64,000 nt of DNA from JASHPR01 sp963778075 (GCA_963778075.1 CAVZTJ010000009.1:744001-808000); one strand, 5' to 3'; positions 1 through 8,900 are shown, numbered from the stretch's first letter. The notes: generated by a model not told the origin, from the letters alone. A program made the numbers and translations.

Positions 1-1
1 C

Positions 2-283
2 GGGCTGGCCATCGGCGACGAGGAGTCCGTGCAGGCGTTCGGGCTGGTCTGGCTGTTCCCGCTGACGTTCCTCAGCTCGGCCTTCGTGCCGATCGCGAGC
101 ATGCCGGGCTGGCTGCAGGCGTTCGCCAACAACCAGCCCGTCACCTACGTCATCAACGTGATGCGCTCGATGGCGCTCGGCGGCCCGATCGCGGCGGACC
201 TGTGGAAGAGCATCGCCTGGCTGGCGGGCATCTTCATCGTGTTCGCCCCGCTAGCCGTCCGCGCCTACAAGCGGGCCGGCTAG
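2..283 (+). CDS. ABC-2 type transporter permease, C-terminal fragment
   Basis: Partial gene that enters from the left edge; the reading frame is open from base 2. The visible 93 residues contain a hydrophobic stretch (GLVWLFPLTFLSSAFVPI), the segment MPGWLQAFANNQPVTYVINV and a last membrane helix (AWLAGIFIVFAPLAV) before a basic tail. This layout is that of the C-terminus of DrrB/ABC-2 permeases, which form the membrane channel of drug or polysaccharide exporters. The ATPase partner would lie upstream, outside the window. The family call is good; the substrate is unknown. Confidence 0.8.
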   Translation, partial: GLAIGDEESVQAFGLVWLFPLTFLSSAFVPIASMPGWLQAFANNQPVTYVINVMRSMALGGPIAADLWKSIAWLAGIFIVFAPLAVRAYKRAG

Positions 284-328
284 CGCGCAAAATGCGCTTG
301 CCCACAGGCTGGAGAGCGCCGCCGAAAC

Positions 329-374
329 AGCGGTTTGCTTTCGTCCGGTGAGAGCCGGACGAAAGCAAACCGCT
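329..374. terminator. Perfect 20-bp hairpin between convergent genes
   Basis: Arms 329-348 and 355-374 are perfect reverse complements of 20 bases around a 6-base loop. It lies between the end of the permease (283) and the end of the minus-strand glycosyltransferase, whose stop codon (373-375) is inside the right arm. The position and symmetry fit a bidirectional terminator. There is no clear T-tract, as is common in high-GC actinobacteria. Confidence 0.75.
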
Positions 375-1775
375 ATCGCTGACCCCGGCGCAACCCGCCC
401 CGGTTTCCGGTGAGCCTGCTGAGCCCGTTGTAACCGAACGTGAGGCTGAGGATGTTGTTATTGCTGGTGCTGCCGACGAACGGCCGGTCGGCGGCCGCGG
501 CGACCAGCACGCTCACCTCGGTGACCCGGCCCGGCCGGGCGTCGGCGTGGTGCAGCACCGCCAGCGCCCCCGACGTCAGCGCCAGCCCGATCCCGAACGC
601 GATCAGCCCGCGCACCTGATGCCGCCCCGCCAGCGCCCGGCCCCGGAGCCCGAACGTCACCCGCCGGTTCACCGCCGGATTAGCGATGGCGGTCACCAGC
701 AAGCTCACCGCGTTCGCCCCCTGCGCACCCAGCCCACCACGCAAGAGCAGAAACAGCAGAACGTACGCCAGCGTGCTGGCCACACCGACCACGGTGAACC
801 GCGCCAGCTGGGTCACTAGCACGCCATGACGCCGGGCCGGGCCGCCGCCTGACTGGCGCGATCCGGGCGAAGACGGGTCACCGAGTACCGCCCGGCCATC
901 CCGCCCCGCCAGACCCTTCGACGACGGGTCACCGAGCACCGGAACCTGGATCGTGCCGTGCGCCAAGCCGGTACCCAGCCGCACGATCCCGCGCAGATCC
1001 GCCACCGCGGTCGCCACCAGCTTGACCCGCGAATCGGTGTCGTCGATCCAGTCCACCGGGACCTCGGCGATCCGCGCCCCGCCCGCTCCGCCAAAACCAG
1101 CAGCTCGGTATCGAAAAACCAGGCCGTGTCCTCGGTCAGCGGCAGCAGCGCCCGCGCCGCATCCGCCCGGATCGCCTTGAACCCGCACTGCGCGTCGGAG
1201 AACCCGGTTCCCAAACTGGCGTGCAGCAGCAGGTTGTAACACCGCGAGATGACCTCCCGCCGCGGGCCCCGGATCACCCGGGCACCCCGCGCCAGCCGGG
1301 TACCAATCGCCACGTCGCTGTGGCCGGACAGCAACGGGGCCAGCAACGGCAGCAGCGCGTTCAGGTCCGTCGACAGATCCACATCCATGTACGCGAAAAT
1401 CGCCGCATCACTATGCGACCAGACCGATCTGAGCACGCCACCGCGGCCAGGGCGCTCCAGGCGGACCGCCCGCACACCATCGAGCTCGGTTTCCAAGGCC
1501 AGCGCCTGGGGCCACGTTCCGTCATCACTTGCGTTATCCGCAATCGTGATCCGCGCCGAGAACGGAAACTCATCCCGCAGGAAAGCATGCAGACGCCGCA
1601 CGCTCTGCCCCAGATCACGCTCCTCATTACGGACCGGAATGACTATCTCTGCCTGGACGCCGGCCGGGCACGATGCCTGTGGCGCATGTGACTGCGCTGC
1701 AGATAAGTAGTCTGCAGGGAGCAGTGAGTCGAAGCTCCTCATGCCCCCAGGCTGTCCAGTGAGGTGCACCCTCAC
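373..1775 (-). pseudogene. GT2 (DPM1-like) glycosyltransferase fused to GtrA domain, one-base frameshift
   Basis: Two overlapping frames make one protein. The N-terminal part (to about base 1085) is a family 2 glycosyltransferase of dolichyl-phosphate-mannose synthase type: EIVIPVRNEERDL, IADNASDDGTW, the DXD-like YMDVDLSTDL, then the IGTRL and CGFKA motifs. At LLVLAERAG the frame is lost. The other frame continues the family as ARIAEVPVDWIDD and ends in a GtrA-like domain with about four membrane helices (QLARFTVVGVASTLAY, NPAVNRRVTFGLR). One missing G in the run near 1083-1090 would explain the break. Known role of the fold: transfer of a sugar to a polyprenyl-phosphate carrier with flipping by GtrA. 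The N-terminus may start at the second Met (1742). It could be a real pseudogene or a sequencing error. The linker repeats the motif VLGDPSS twice. Confidence 0.75.
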
Positions 1776-1804
1776 TGAGACGGTCCTTCAGAAGTGCTGC
1801 ACGC

Positions 1805-3586
1805 TCAGGCCGAGTCTGGAGACTCCGCGGCCGAGCCCGGGACCCACGCCACGTCGGATGTGGCGATCACGCGCTCGCCCCGGGACTGGCTCCGGGCCCG
1901 GCGGGCGCTGCGGATCGCGCTGAACCCGAGCACGCCCGCAGGCGGGAGCGTGACCAGCGCGGGGAGCTGGTAGCGCCAGGAGAACTCCAGGACGTCGGGC
2001 ACGAGCAGCATCACGACGGCGGTGACGGTGAACAGCAGGCAGGCCAGGGCGAGCTGCCTGCTTCGAGGGCTGCCCGCCCGGCGCAGCAGCGCCAGAACCG
2101 AGCCGATCACGCCCGCCAGCGTGAACAGGGCGAGCAGCGGACCCGGCGTGTAGCCGCCGCCGAGCTGGTAGGAGCGCAGGAAAGCCGCGACCGGCCGGTC
2201 GACCTGCGCCCGGCCGATCTTCCGGAACTGGAATCCGCTGAACGCCTGCTTCTGGACGCCGACGATGATCGCATGGTTCTTGCCGAGGCTCACCCACGGC
2301 GGGTACACCGCGTAATGGTTCTGGAACTGCCAGCGCGCGATCGGGGTGACCGACCCGACCTGATCGCGCGTCAGCGCAAACAGGCGCACCGAGTCGCGGG
2401 CGATCGCGGCCACGACCCTGCCCGGCTGCTGGTGCTCGACCGCCGAGTCCAGGGTGTTGATCAGCGCGTTCCGGTTGGCCCCCGGCGGGATGGCCGCAGC
2501 GTGCAGCGGCGACACCTTGGTGTGCTCGAGCCAGTCCGGGCCGTGCGCCTGCTCGCTCGGGGTCGGGCAGAGCGGCCGCACGTCCGCCGGGAGCTTCAGC
2601 GTGGCGCAGTCGGCCGCCGCAGAGAGCCTGCCGGAGGTGCTCTGCGCGTGAGCCAGCCAGAAGTGACCGGTGTTGATGGCCGAGACGCTGCAGTAGCACA
2701 GGATCGGCAACGCGAAGGCGAGGACCAGGGCGCCGCCCAGCTCGATGACGCGGCGCCATCCCCCGGCGGCCACGATCACGTAGACGAGCGCGGGCACGAT
2801 GAGGAGCTCGCCCACGTCCCTGACCGTGGCCGAGGTCCCAAGGATCAGGCCGCCGGCAGCCGCGAACCGCACGGTCAGCTCCGGGCGCCAGAGCAGGACC
2901 GCGAGCCCGGCCACGATCATCGCGTCGAACCAGATGTCCGGCATGATCGTCTGCTCCATCTGCACCTGGTAGGCGTCGAGCAGGGCCGGGACGGCGGCCA
3001 GGGCCGCGAGCCAGCGGGAGGCGCCGCGCCGCAGCACCACGGCGTAGATGAGGACGGCCACGGCGATCCCGAGCAGGTGCTGGAGCAGCACAATCGCCTC
3101 GAGGTTGCCGAGCGCCAGAACGGCCTTGTACCCGAGCGGGTCGGCGCCGGGCGACGCACCGTACAGGTACTTGAGCGAGTCGACGTAGATCAGCGCGGGG
3201 CGGTACGCGAGCTCGCCGGCGAACCGGAGCAGCAGCCCGGCCACCGCCAGGACCGTGATCAGCCAGTGACGGCGCAGCAGCGCACCGATCCGATCCTGCA
3301 CCGGCTCCCGGGCGGGGCTGGGGGCGACGGCCGGCCCGGCTTCCTGGGTTGAGCCCGCGGGCTGACCGGGCTGCGCGGGCTGGGTCAGCGGGAGGCGGAA
3401 GCGCCGTGTCCTCACTCCGCCGAGGCGAGAGGCGACATGCGGTTCGGGCGCACCGCGGGCAGCGGTCACCGGTCTACCACCGAACGCATAGGCGACGGCG
3501 CCGTACCGGGCAGATAGTGATGCTCGGGGGCGCGCCGTACCGCATTCACTGACTCCTTCAACGTTTCCAGCTACAGCCCACAGCAC
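1805..3586 (-). CDS. Large polytopic membrane protein, GT-C-like
   Basis: 593 residues. A long Pro/Ala-rich, Arg-rich N-terminus of about 110 residues precedes many hydrophobic helices, starting at HWLITVLAVAGLLLRF. After the first helix comes YRPALIYVDSLKYLYG, an acidic loop like the catalytic first loop of lipid-linked-sugar GT-C transferases. A large non-membrane loop (about residues 300-430) follows, then three more helices and a basic tail. I infer a polyprenyl-phosphate-sugar-dependent transferase or related envelope protein. The family is not securely identified. The neighbours (GT2-GtrA, secreted dimethylformamidase-like protein) fit an envelope role. The start is uncertain: an AAGGAG precedes 3550 but is not in phase with a start codon of this frame. 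Confidence 0.65.
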   Translation of the reverse strand: MLWAVAGNVEGVSECGTARPRASLSARYGAVAYAFGGRPVTAARGAPEPHVASRLGGVRTRRFRLPLTQPAQPGQPAGSTQEAGPAVAPSPAREPVQDRIGALLRRHWLITVLAVAGLLLRFAGELAYRPALIYVDSLKYLYGASPGADPLGYKAVLALGNLEAIVLLQHLLGIAVAVLIYAVVLRRGASRWLAALAAVPALLDAYQVQMEQTIMPDIWFDAMIVAGLAVLLWRPELTVRFAAAGGLILGTSATVRDVGELLIVPALVYVIVAAGGWRRVIELGGALVLAFALPILCYCSVSAINTGHFWLAHAQSTSGRLSAAADCATLKLPADVRPLCPTPSEQAHGPDWLEHTKVSPLHAAAIPPGANRNALINTLDSAVEHQQPGRVVAAIARDSVRLFALTRDQVGSVTPIARWQFQNHYAVYPPWVSLGKNHAIIVGVQKQAFSGFQFRKIGRAQVDRPVAAFLRSYQLGGGYTPGPLLALFTLAGVIGSVLALLRRAGSPRSRQLALACLLFTVTAVVMLLVPDVLEFSWRYQLPALVTLPPAGVLGFSAIRSARRARSQSRGERVIATSDVAWVPGSAAESPDSA

Positions 3587-3712
3587 CGAGAACCGGCCCG
3601 GCAGGCGGTTACCCCATTATTTGACAAGTTGACCTTACGCTTTACCCCCAAGTCTCTCCCTTGTTACCAAAATTACTGGTGAGCTATGGGCTCTTTGGGC
3701 CAGTCTTGTGGG
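3587..3712. promoter_or_regulatory. Divergent intergenic promoter region
   Basis: This stretch separates the minus-strand membrane protein from the plus-strand Tat-exported protein and is more A+T-rich than its surroundings. A perfect TTGACA lies at 3621-3626 on the plus strand and a second TTGACC at 3629-3634. No convincing -10 box can be paired with either, so only the general location of the promoter is supported. Confidence 0.35.
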
Positions 3713-5326
3713 ATGACACCTCGCCCTCGCTCTCGGCGAGCGTTCCTGGGGTTAGCCGCTGCCGCGGTAGCGGTACCGGCCGCCGTCGTCGCGGCGGTGA
3801 AGGCCACGGAGTCAGACGGCTCCAATGCCTCGCATGGCGCGGCGCGCCCGAAGGCCGCCCGGCCCGCGACGCACCCCAGGACGGTCAGCGAGAACGAACT
3901 GCCCGGCGACCCGAACTGGTACCCCCGCTTGCTTGGCGCGCCGGACGAGATGATGGGGTACACCGGCCAGTACAGCGTGCTGCCAGGCGAGCCGGTCACG
4001 CTGTACGCGTCGACCACGGCACGCGAGTTCACGGTCAAGGCGTTCCGGATGGGCTGGTACAAGGGGGACCAGGCCCGGCTGGTGTGGCAGTCGAAGAGCG
4101 TGCCCGGGCGGCAGCAGGGCGCGCCGACCGTGACCGCCGAGATCAACACCGTGGAGACCAGCTGGGGGCCGTCGCTGACGATTCCGACCGATGACTGGCC
4201 GGAGGGCGCCTACCTTCTGCGGATGGACTCGGAGAGCGGCGGGCAGCGGCTGGCCCCGGTCACCGTGCGGTCGGCCAAGACCGCGGGCAAGGTGGTGCTC
4301 AAGAACTCGACGTCCACCTGGCAGGCGTACAACACCTGGGGCGACTACGACCTGTACAACGGGCCCGGCGGGCTCTCCGACTACGGCAACCGGTCGCTGG
4401 TGGTCAGCCTGGACCGGCCCTTCGACCAGAACGGCGCGTTCCTGTTCCTGGTGCACGAGCGCCCGCTGATCGCGCTCGCCGAGCGCATCGGGATCCCGCT
4501 CGCGTACGTCACCAGCATGGAGGTCGCCACCGAGCCGCACCTGCTGGACGGTGCCAGCGCTTTCTTCTCGCTCGGGCACGACGAGTACTGGACGCCGGAG
4601 GAGCGGGGATACGTGACCGCGGCCAGGAACGCGGGCGTGAATCTCGGGTTCCTGGGCGCGAACTGCTGTTTCCGCCGGATCAGGCTGGAGAGCAGCAAGC
4701 TGGGACCGCAGCGGCAGGTCGTCTGCTACAAGACCAGCTACATGCAGGATCCCATGTACGGCAAGGACAACGCGCTGGTCACCAACGACTACCGGGAGCC
4801 ACCGGGCCCCGATCCCGAATCCTCGATGACCGGGACGCTGTATGAGTCCAACCCCGCCAACGCGGACTACGTCGTGGCCACCCCTGACGCCTGGATGTTC
4901 GCGGGGACCGGCGTACACAAGGGATCCAGGTTCCCGGGCATCGTCGGCATCGAGTATGACCGGGTGAACCCGGACTCGGCCATCGAGAGGCCGATCCAGG
5001 TTGTGTCCCACTCGCCGCTGACTTGCCGCGGCGTGAACAGCTACTCGGACTCGGCCTACTACACGCACTCCAGCGGTGCCGGGGTGTTCAACGCCGGCAC
5101 GATGCGCTGGGTCGGCGCGTTCGAGCCGTGGAACTACACCGAGTTCGGCGTCAACCGGCGCGGCGGCAACTTCGTCAAGCGGGTCTCGGCCAACCTGCTC
5201 CGCGGGTTCGCCGACGGTCCGGCCGCGGACAAGCACCCGGCGCAGGACAACCTGGACGCCATGCAGGAGTGGCCCGGGGACCCGATCGCGGCGCAACACG
5301 ACCTGTGGCCACCGGTCGTGCTCTGA
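3713..5326 (+). CDS. Tat-exported N,N-dimethylformamidase beta-subunit-like protein
   Basis: The product has a twin-arginine signal (RSRRAFLGLAAAAVAVPAA) at residues 5-23, so it is probably exported folded. The mature part carries the hallmarks of the large (beta) subunit-like family of N,N-dimethylformamidase: STSTWQAYNTWGDYDLYNG, a glutamine amidotransferase-like core with SLGHDEYWTPEERGYV and GVNLGFLGANCCFRRIRL, and SHSPLTCRGV with an SDSAYYTH segment near the end. No alpha (small) subunit gene lies nearby. Many actinobacterial homologues are single secreted proteins of unknown substrate, so amidase activity is only inferred. A start at 3686 (nine residues earlier) is possible; 3713 gives a normal Tat n-region. 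The gene is alone on its strand until 5373. Confidence 0.8.
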   Translation: MTPRPRSRRAFLGLAAAAVAVPAAVVAAVKATESDGSNASHGAARPKAARPATHPRTVSENELPGDPNWYPRLLGAPDEMMGYTGQYSVLPGEPVTLYASTTAREFTVKAFRMGWYKGDQARLVWQSKSVPGRQQGAPTVTAEINTVETSWGPSLTIPTDDWPEGAYLLRMDSESGGQRLAPVTVRSAKTAGKVVLKNSTSTWQAYNTWGDYDLYNGPGGLSDYGNRSLVVSLDRPFDQNGAFLFLVHERPLIALAERIGIPLAYVTSMEVATEPHLLDGASAFFSLGHDEYWTPEERGYVTAARNAGVNLGFLGANCCFRRIRLESSKLGPQRQVVCYKTSYMQDPMYGKDNALVTNDYREPPGPDPESSMTGTLYESNPANADYVVATPDAWMFAGTGVHKGSRFPGIVGIEYDRVNPDSAIERPIQVVSHSPLTCRGVNSYSDSAYYTHSSGAGVFNAGTMRWVGAFEPWNYTEFGVNRRGGNFVKRVSANLLRGFADGPAADKHPAQDNLDAMQEWPGDPIAAQHDLWPPVVL

Positions 5327-5372
5327 AAACACGTCGGCCCGGCCATGCCACTGGGCCGGAACGTGAGTCACA

Positions 5373-6764
5373 ATGCCGGTCATGAGCGAGCAGGGCGGAT
5401 CCGGTGCGGCCGACGCGGTTGCTGAGCTGAGGGACTGGATCGGCGCGAACTGGGACCCAGAGCTGAGCCTCGCCGCCTGGCGCCAGCGGCTGGCGGACTC
5501 CGGCTGGGCGTGCCCGGAGTGGCCTCGCGACTGCTGCGGCAGGGCCCTCCCCGCCGCGGTGGCCGCCCAGGTGGCCGCGGCACTGGCGGCGGCCCGCATC
5601 CCCGGGCCGCCGGAGGGCGTGGGCGTGGTCCTCGCCGCACCGGTGATCATCGAGCACGGCAGCGAGGATCTGCGGGGCCGGCTCGTGCGCCCCACCGTGA
5701 CCGCGGAGATCATGTGGTGCCAGCTGTTCAGTGAGCCCGGCGCTGGGTCGGACCTGGCCGGCCTCTCCACCCGGGCCGAGCCGGACGGCGCAGGAGGATG
5801 GCTGGTGACCGGGCAGAAGGTCTGGTCCACTGGAGCCGCGACCGCCGATTTCGGGCTGCTCCTGGCCCGCACCGACGTTGACGTGCCCAAGCACGAGGGC
5901 ATCACGGCGTTCGCGCTGCCCATGCGCCAGCCCGGGGTTCAGGTACGGCCACTGCGGCAGATGAACGGGCACGCCTCGTTCAACGAGGTGTTCCTGGACG
6001 GAGCCCGGGTGCCGGCCGGGAACGTGATCGGCCAGCCCGGTGACGGCTGGCGGGTCGCCCGGGCCACGCTGGCGCGGGAGCGAAGGCTCGCCACGTCCGT
6101 GGTTCGGCCGGCGCAGGGTGCAGCGCCAGGGGTGCCCGGGGCGACAGGGGCGACCGCAGGGCCGGGGGCGCCGGGAGCGTCCGAGGCGCCGGGAGCGCCA
6201 GGGACGCCGGGAGCGCCAGGAGCGTACGCGGCGTCCGGGGATGCGGCGGCAGGCCTGGCGTGCCGAGAAGCTGTCGCCGAGCGGGTCGCCGCCGCCGAGC
6301 CGCACAAGTGGTATCCGCAGCGCGCCGGCCGGGCCGACCTGGTAACCGAGCGCGCCAGGGCCGCGGGCCGCGCGGCCGACCCGCTGGTCCGCCAGGAGAT
6401 CGCCAGGCTCACCGAGCTGGCATGGTCGGCGCGGTGGACGGCGGCCAGGGCCGCTGCCGCCCGCGCGGCAGGCCAGGCACCCGGCCCGGAAGGCTCGCTG
6501 GGCAAGCTGGCGAGCAGCCGGATCGCCCGGCAGGCGGCACGGGTCCACGCGCTGATCGCCGGGCCGTCGGCCATGCTCACCGGTGCCGGGTCGCCTCTGG
6601 ACGGCGTGATCGCCGAGATAACTTTGTCGGTGCCGGCGATCTCGATCGCCGGCGGAACCGACGAGATCCAGCGCACGATCATCGCCGAGCGGATCCTCGG
6701 CCTGCCACGCGAGCCCAACACCGCCCGCGACCTGCCGTTCCGCGACCTGCCGCACAACGGCTGA
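5373..6764 (+). CDS. Acyl-CoA dehydrogenase with collagen-like insertion
   Basis: 463 residues, about 60-80 longer than usual. The FAD/acyl-CoA dehydrogenase fold is clear: LFSEPGAGSDLAGLSTRAE (substrate/FAD loop), VTGQKVWSTGA, GQPGDGWRVARATLARER, and a C-terminal IAGGTDEIQRTIIAERILGL typical of the family. The reaction would be alpha,beta-desaturation of an acyl-CoA with electrons passed to ETF. Between the middle beta domain and the C-terminal helices, residues 249-286 form a Gly-X-Pro/Ala tract (listed separately). This is where other members have a continuous helix, so the insert should loop out. The alpha/beta hydrolase gene starts 26 bases downstream and is probably co-transcribed. The substrate is unknown. 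Confidence 0.85.
   Translation: MPVMSEQGGSGAADAVAELRDWIGANWDPELSLAAWRQRLADSGWACPEWPRDCCGRALPAAVAAQVAAALAAARIPGPPEGVGVVLAAPVIIEHGSEDLRGRLVRPTVTAEIMWCQLFSEPGAGSDLAGLSTRAEPDGAGGWLVTGQKVWSTGAATADFGLLLARTDVDVPKHEGITAFALPMRQPGVQVRPLRQMNGHASFNEVFLDGARVPAGNVIGQPGDGWRVARATLARERRLATSVVRPAQGAAPGVPGATGATAGPGAPGASEAPGAPGTPGAPGAYAASGDAAAGLACREAVAERVAAAEPHKWYPQRAGRADLVTERARAAGRAADPLVRQEIARLTELAWSARWTAARAAAARAAGQAPGPEGSLGKLASSRIARQAARVHALIAGPSAMLTGAGSPLDGVIAEITLSVPAISIAGGTDEIQRTIIAERILGLPREPNTARDLPFRDLPHNG
6117..6230 (+). repeat. Collagen-like Gly-X-Y coding tract inside acyl-CoA dehydrogenase
   Basis: Residues 249-286 of the dehydrogenase read as Gly-Ala-Pro, Gly-Val-Pro, Gly-Ala-Thr, Gly-Thr-Pro type triplets. 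The DNA is a degenerate 9-base repeat of the type GGA-GCG-CC(A/G). The frame is kept on both sides, so it is an in-frame expansion and not a frameshift. Confidence 0.8.
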
Positions 6765-6789
6765 CGCGGGGAGAACCGAAGGGAAGCCC

Positions 6790-7557
6790 ATGCCGCAGCT
6801 GAACCGGGCGGGCACGAACGTCTTCTACGAGGTCACCGGGGACGCATACGGCCAGCCTCCGCTGCTGCTCAGCCACGGCTTCGGCGCGTCATCGGCGATG
6901 TGGCAGCCCAACCGTGCGGCGCTGGCAGCAGCCCGGCAGGTGATCACCTGGGACATGCGCGGCCATGGCCGCAGCGACAGCCCCGCCGACCCCGCCGAGT
7001 ACACGCATGCGGCCTGCGCGGCCGACATGGCGGCGCTGCTGGACGCCGCCGGGGCGGAGCGGGCCGTAGCCGGAGGGCTGTCGCTGGGCGGGTTCCTGTC
7101 GCTGGCGTTCTGCCTGGAGATGCCGGAACGCATGGCGGCCCTGGTGCTGGCCGACACCGGCCCTGGCTTCCGCAGCGACGACGCGCGGCAGCGGTGGAAT
7201 AGCCGGGCGCTCGCGACCGCCGACCGGCTGGAACGCGACGGGCTGGGGGCGTTCGGCGACGACTCCGGGCCCACCGCCCCGGGTCATCGCTCGGCGCCCG
7301 GCCTGGCCCTGGCCGCGCGCGGCATGCTCGCCCAGGCCGACAGCCAGGTGATCGACGGGCTGGGATCGATCCGCGTCCCAACACTGGTGCTCGTCGGCGG
7401 GCGCGACGAGGCGTTCCTCGGCGCCGCGGACTACGTCGCCGCCAAGATCCCCGGCGCGCAGAAGGTGGTTATCCCCGATGCCGGCCACACGTGCAACATC
7501 GACCAGCCGGGCCTGTTCAACGAGGCCGTGCTCGCATTCCTGAACAGCCTGCTCTAG
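6790..7557 (+). CDS. Alpha/beta-fold hydrolase
   Basis: 255 residues, normal family length. It shows the oxyanion segment LLSHGFGASSAMW, the DMRGHGRSDSP loop after strand 4, the nucleophile elbow GLSLGG (Ser), a late acidic turn VLVGGRDEAF and the catalytic His in DAGHTCNIDQP. These give the Ser-Asp-His triad of a soluble esterase, lactonase or C-C hydrolase. It starts 26 bases after the acyl-CoA dehydrogenase with GAAGGGAAG upstream, so the two probably act in one degradative step. The substrate cannot be told from sequence. Confidence 0.85.
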   Translation: MPQLNRAGTNVFYEVTGDAYGQPPLLLSHGFGASSAMWQPNRAALAAARQVITWDMRGHGRSDSPADPAEYTHAACAADMAALLDAAGAERAVAGGLSLGGFLSLAFCLEMPERMAALVLADTGPGFRSDDARQRWNSRALATADRLERDGLGAFGDDSGPTAPGHRSAPGLALAARGMLAQADSQVIDGLGSIRVPTLVLVGGRDEAFLGAADYVAAKIPGAQKVVIPDAGHTCNIDQPGLFNEAVLAFLNSLL

Positions 7558-7660
7558 AACGCTGGTCATGCAGCCGCCATCAGTTGCTGCCCGACCTAAC
7601 TTGGCCGTCGCTAGGACAGACGCAGTATGGTGAACTTGCGGGTCATCGGATGGAGCCACC

Positions 7661-7954
7661 GTGCAGCCACTGGCTATTTATGTCCTTGCCTCAGGTGTCG
7701 CGATGATCTTGGGCGTCTCGGCGACTCTTGCAATAGCCCGGCGCGACGTAAGGCATCGTCGCAATGCGATTAGCCGCTGGCATATGCACGGGAGCATCCC
7801 GCTGGCTGGGGCTGCGCTGGCGATCGGCGCGATCTCACTCAGCCACGGACAGTCACCTGCCACGCACACAGTCATTTATGTGATCGGAGCCACGCTCCTG
7901 CTAGCTGCCTTGCTGTGCGCGACGATCGGCGCAACTGCCGCGTCCCGGCGGTGA
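7661..7954 (+). CDS. Small membrane protein of unknown function
   Basis: 97 residues from a GTG start with GGAG five bases before it. There are three hydrophobic helices (residues 3-25, about 48-62 and 70-92) separated by a strongly basic loop (ARRDVRHRRNAISRWH) and a short polar turn (HGQSPATH). No family is recognised. It lies alone between the hydrolase and the next small gene. The coding call rests on length, ribosome site and helix pattern. Confidence 0.55.
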   Translation: MQPLAIYVLASGVAMILGVSATLAIARRDVRHRRNAISRWHMHGSIPLAGAALAIGAISLSHGQSPATHTVIYVIGATLLLAALLCATIGATAASRR

Positions 7955-8031
7955 TTCCGGCCGTGGCCACCTGGCCATGTGCCGGGTTCTGGGGCTGATG
8001 ACGCCCGCTGGGCGCGGCTTAGTGTTGGCCT

Positions 8032-8394
8032 GTGGCGCGAGTTGATCCCGAAGACGACAGCATCGATCGCTTCATTGTGCGTCATTACCGCTATGACCCG
8101 CAGCGGCGGGAGCGGCGGCATGTCGTGGTGGCTGCGTTCGACAACGAGCGGGAGTTTCAGGCCTGTATGGATGGCGTGCAGGCGGACATCAGGCAACGTC
8201 GGGAGGCCGATGAGCCTGTTGAGCCAGGCGAGCACGCGTCCGGGGTTGTGCACGAGGCGGGATACCTTCGCCGCGCGGCGAACGGGCACCTGGTGACGCG
8301 GGCGATAAGGCACGGTGTTGCCGGGCAGTGGATCGAGGAGCTGGAGCTGCCCTGCAACATGTCCGTAATGCGGGCGGAGCGCCCTTCGGCCTAA
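8032..8394 (+). CDS. Hypothetical protein, 120 residues
   Basis: GTG start. Soluble and charged: an N-terminal part rich in Arg and Tyr (FIVRHYRYDPQRRERRHVVV), an acidic helix (EFQACMDGVQADIRQRREA) and a Pro/Glu linker. I do not recognise a domain. The stop overlaps by four bases the end of the convergent cupin gene. A similar-sized frame exists on the other strand (7876-8313) but has a less protein-like composition. Moderate confidence. Confidence 0.5.
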   Translation: MARVDPEDDSIDRFIVRHYRYDPQRRERRHVVVAAFDNEREFQACMDGVQADIRQRREADEPVEPGEHASGVVHEAGYLRRAANGHLVTRAIRHGVAGQWIEELELPCNMSVMRAERPSA

Positions 8395-8900
8395 CGCTGG
8401 CCGATGGCCATGGGGGTGAGCTGCTCGATGTCATGCCGGGCCCGGACCTCGGCGATCACCGCGGGGTCGGGTCTCCCCCGGCCGATCACGGTGCCGAGCT
8501 CGTCCAGGTAGTGCTCGTGGCCGGCCGGAGAGACCAGGAACAGCATGCGCGCCGTAGCGGTTCCGGGGTTGGCAAAGGCGTGCGGGCAGCCGGCTGGGAC
8601 GAACATCGCGGAGCCTGGCCCGCCGCGCAGCACCCGGGCGCCGCTGGCCGACTCCCAGGTTCGCCAGTCGCCGATGGCCCTGCTGCGCGGCTCGAACGCG
8701 AGCAGGTCCAGCTCGCCGTCGAGGATGAAGAAGAACTCCTCTGCCTGGCGGTGCAGATGCGCGCCCACGTCGAAGCCCGGGGTGACCAGGGCCTCAAAGG
8801 CCGACCACGCGGTGGATTGATCCGCGCCCACCTTGAGGGTCATGCCCGCGCCGGCAATGCTCCGGCCTGCGCCTGGCGGCAGCATCAGCCCGTCGGTCAT
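8391..8900 (-). CDS. Cupin-domain protein
   Basis: 169 residues. A single cupin barrel is visible: motif 1 GFDVGAHLHRQAEEFFFILDGEL gives the metal-binding His-X-His...Glu set (shown here as HLH and E in QAEEFF), and motif 2 FVPAGCPHAFANPG gives the last His. The start has a good AAGGAG five bases upstream of the ATG. It is divergent from the XRE regulator at 9018, with 117 bases between them, so it is a candidate target of that regulator. The enzymatic role (dioxygenase, isomerase or binding) is unknown. Confidence 0.8.
   Translation of the reverse strand: MTDGLMLPPGAGRSIAGAGMTLKVGADQSTAWSAFEALVTPGFDVGAHLHRQAEEFFFILDGELDLLAFEPRSRAIGDWRTWESASGARVLRGGPGSAMFVPAGCPHAFANPGTATARMLFLVSPAGHEHYLDELGTVIGRGRPDPAVIAEVRARHDIEQLTPMAIGQR

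Noticed and set aside
3812..5923. A 703-codon minus-strand frame opposite the dimethylformamidase-like gene
   Set aside because: Shadow of the plus-strand gene and the next one; Arg/Pro/Val-rich composition without any motif.
7876..8313. Minus-strand 145-codon frame as alternative to the 8032-8394 gene
   Set aside because: It overlaps the end of the 7661 gene and has a less regular composition; the plus-strand frame is preferred, though neither is certain.
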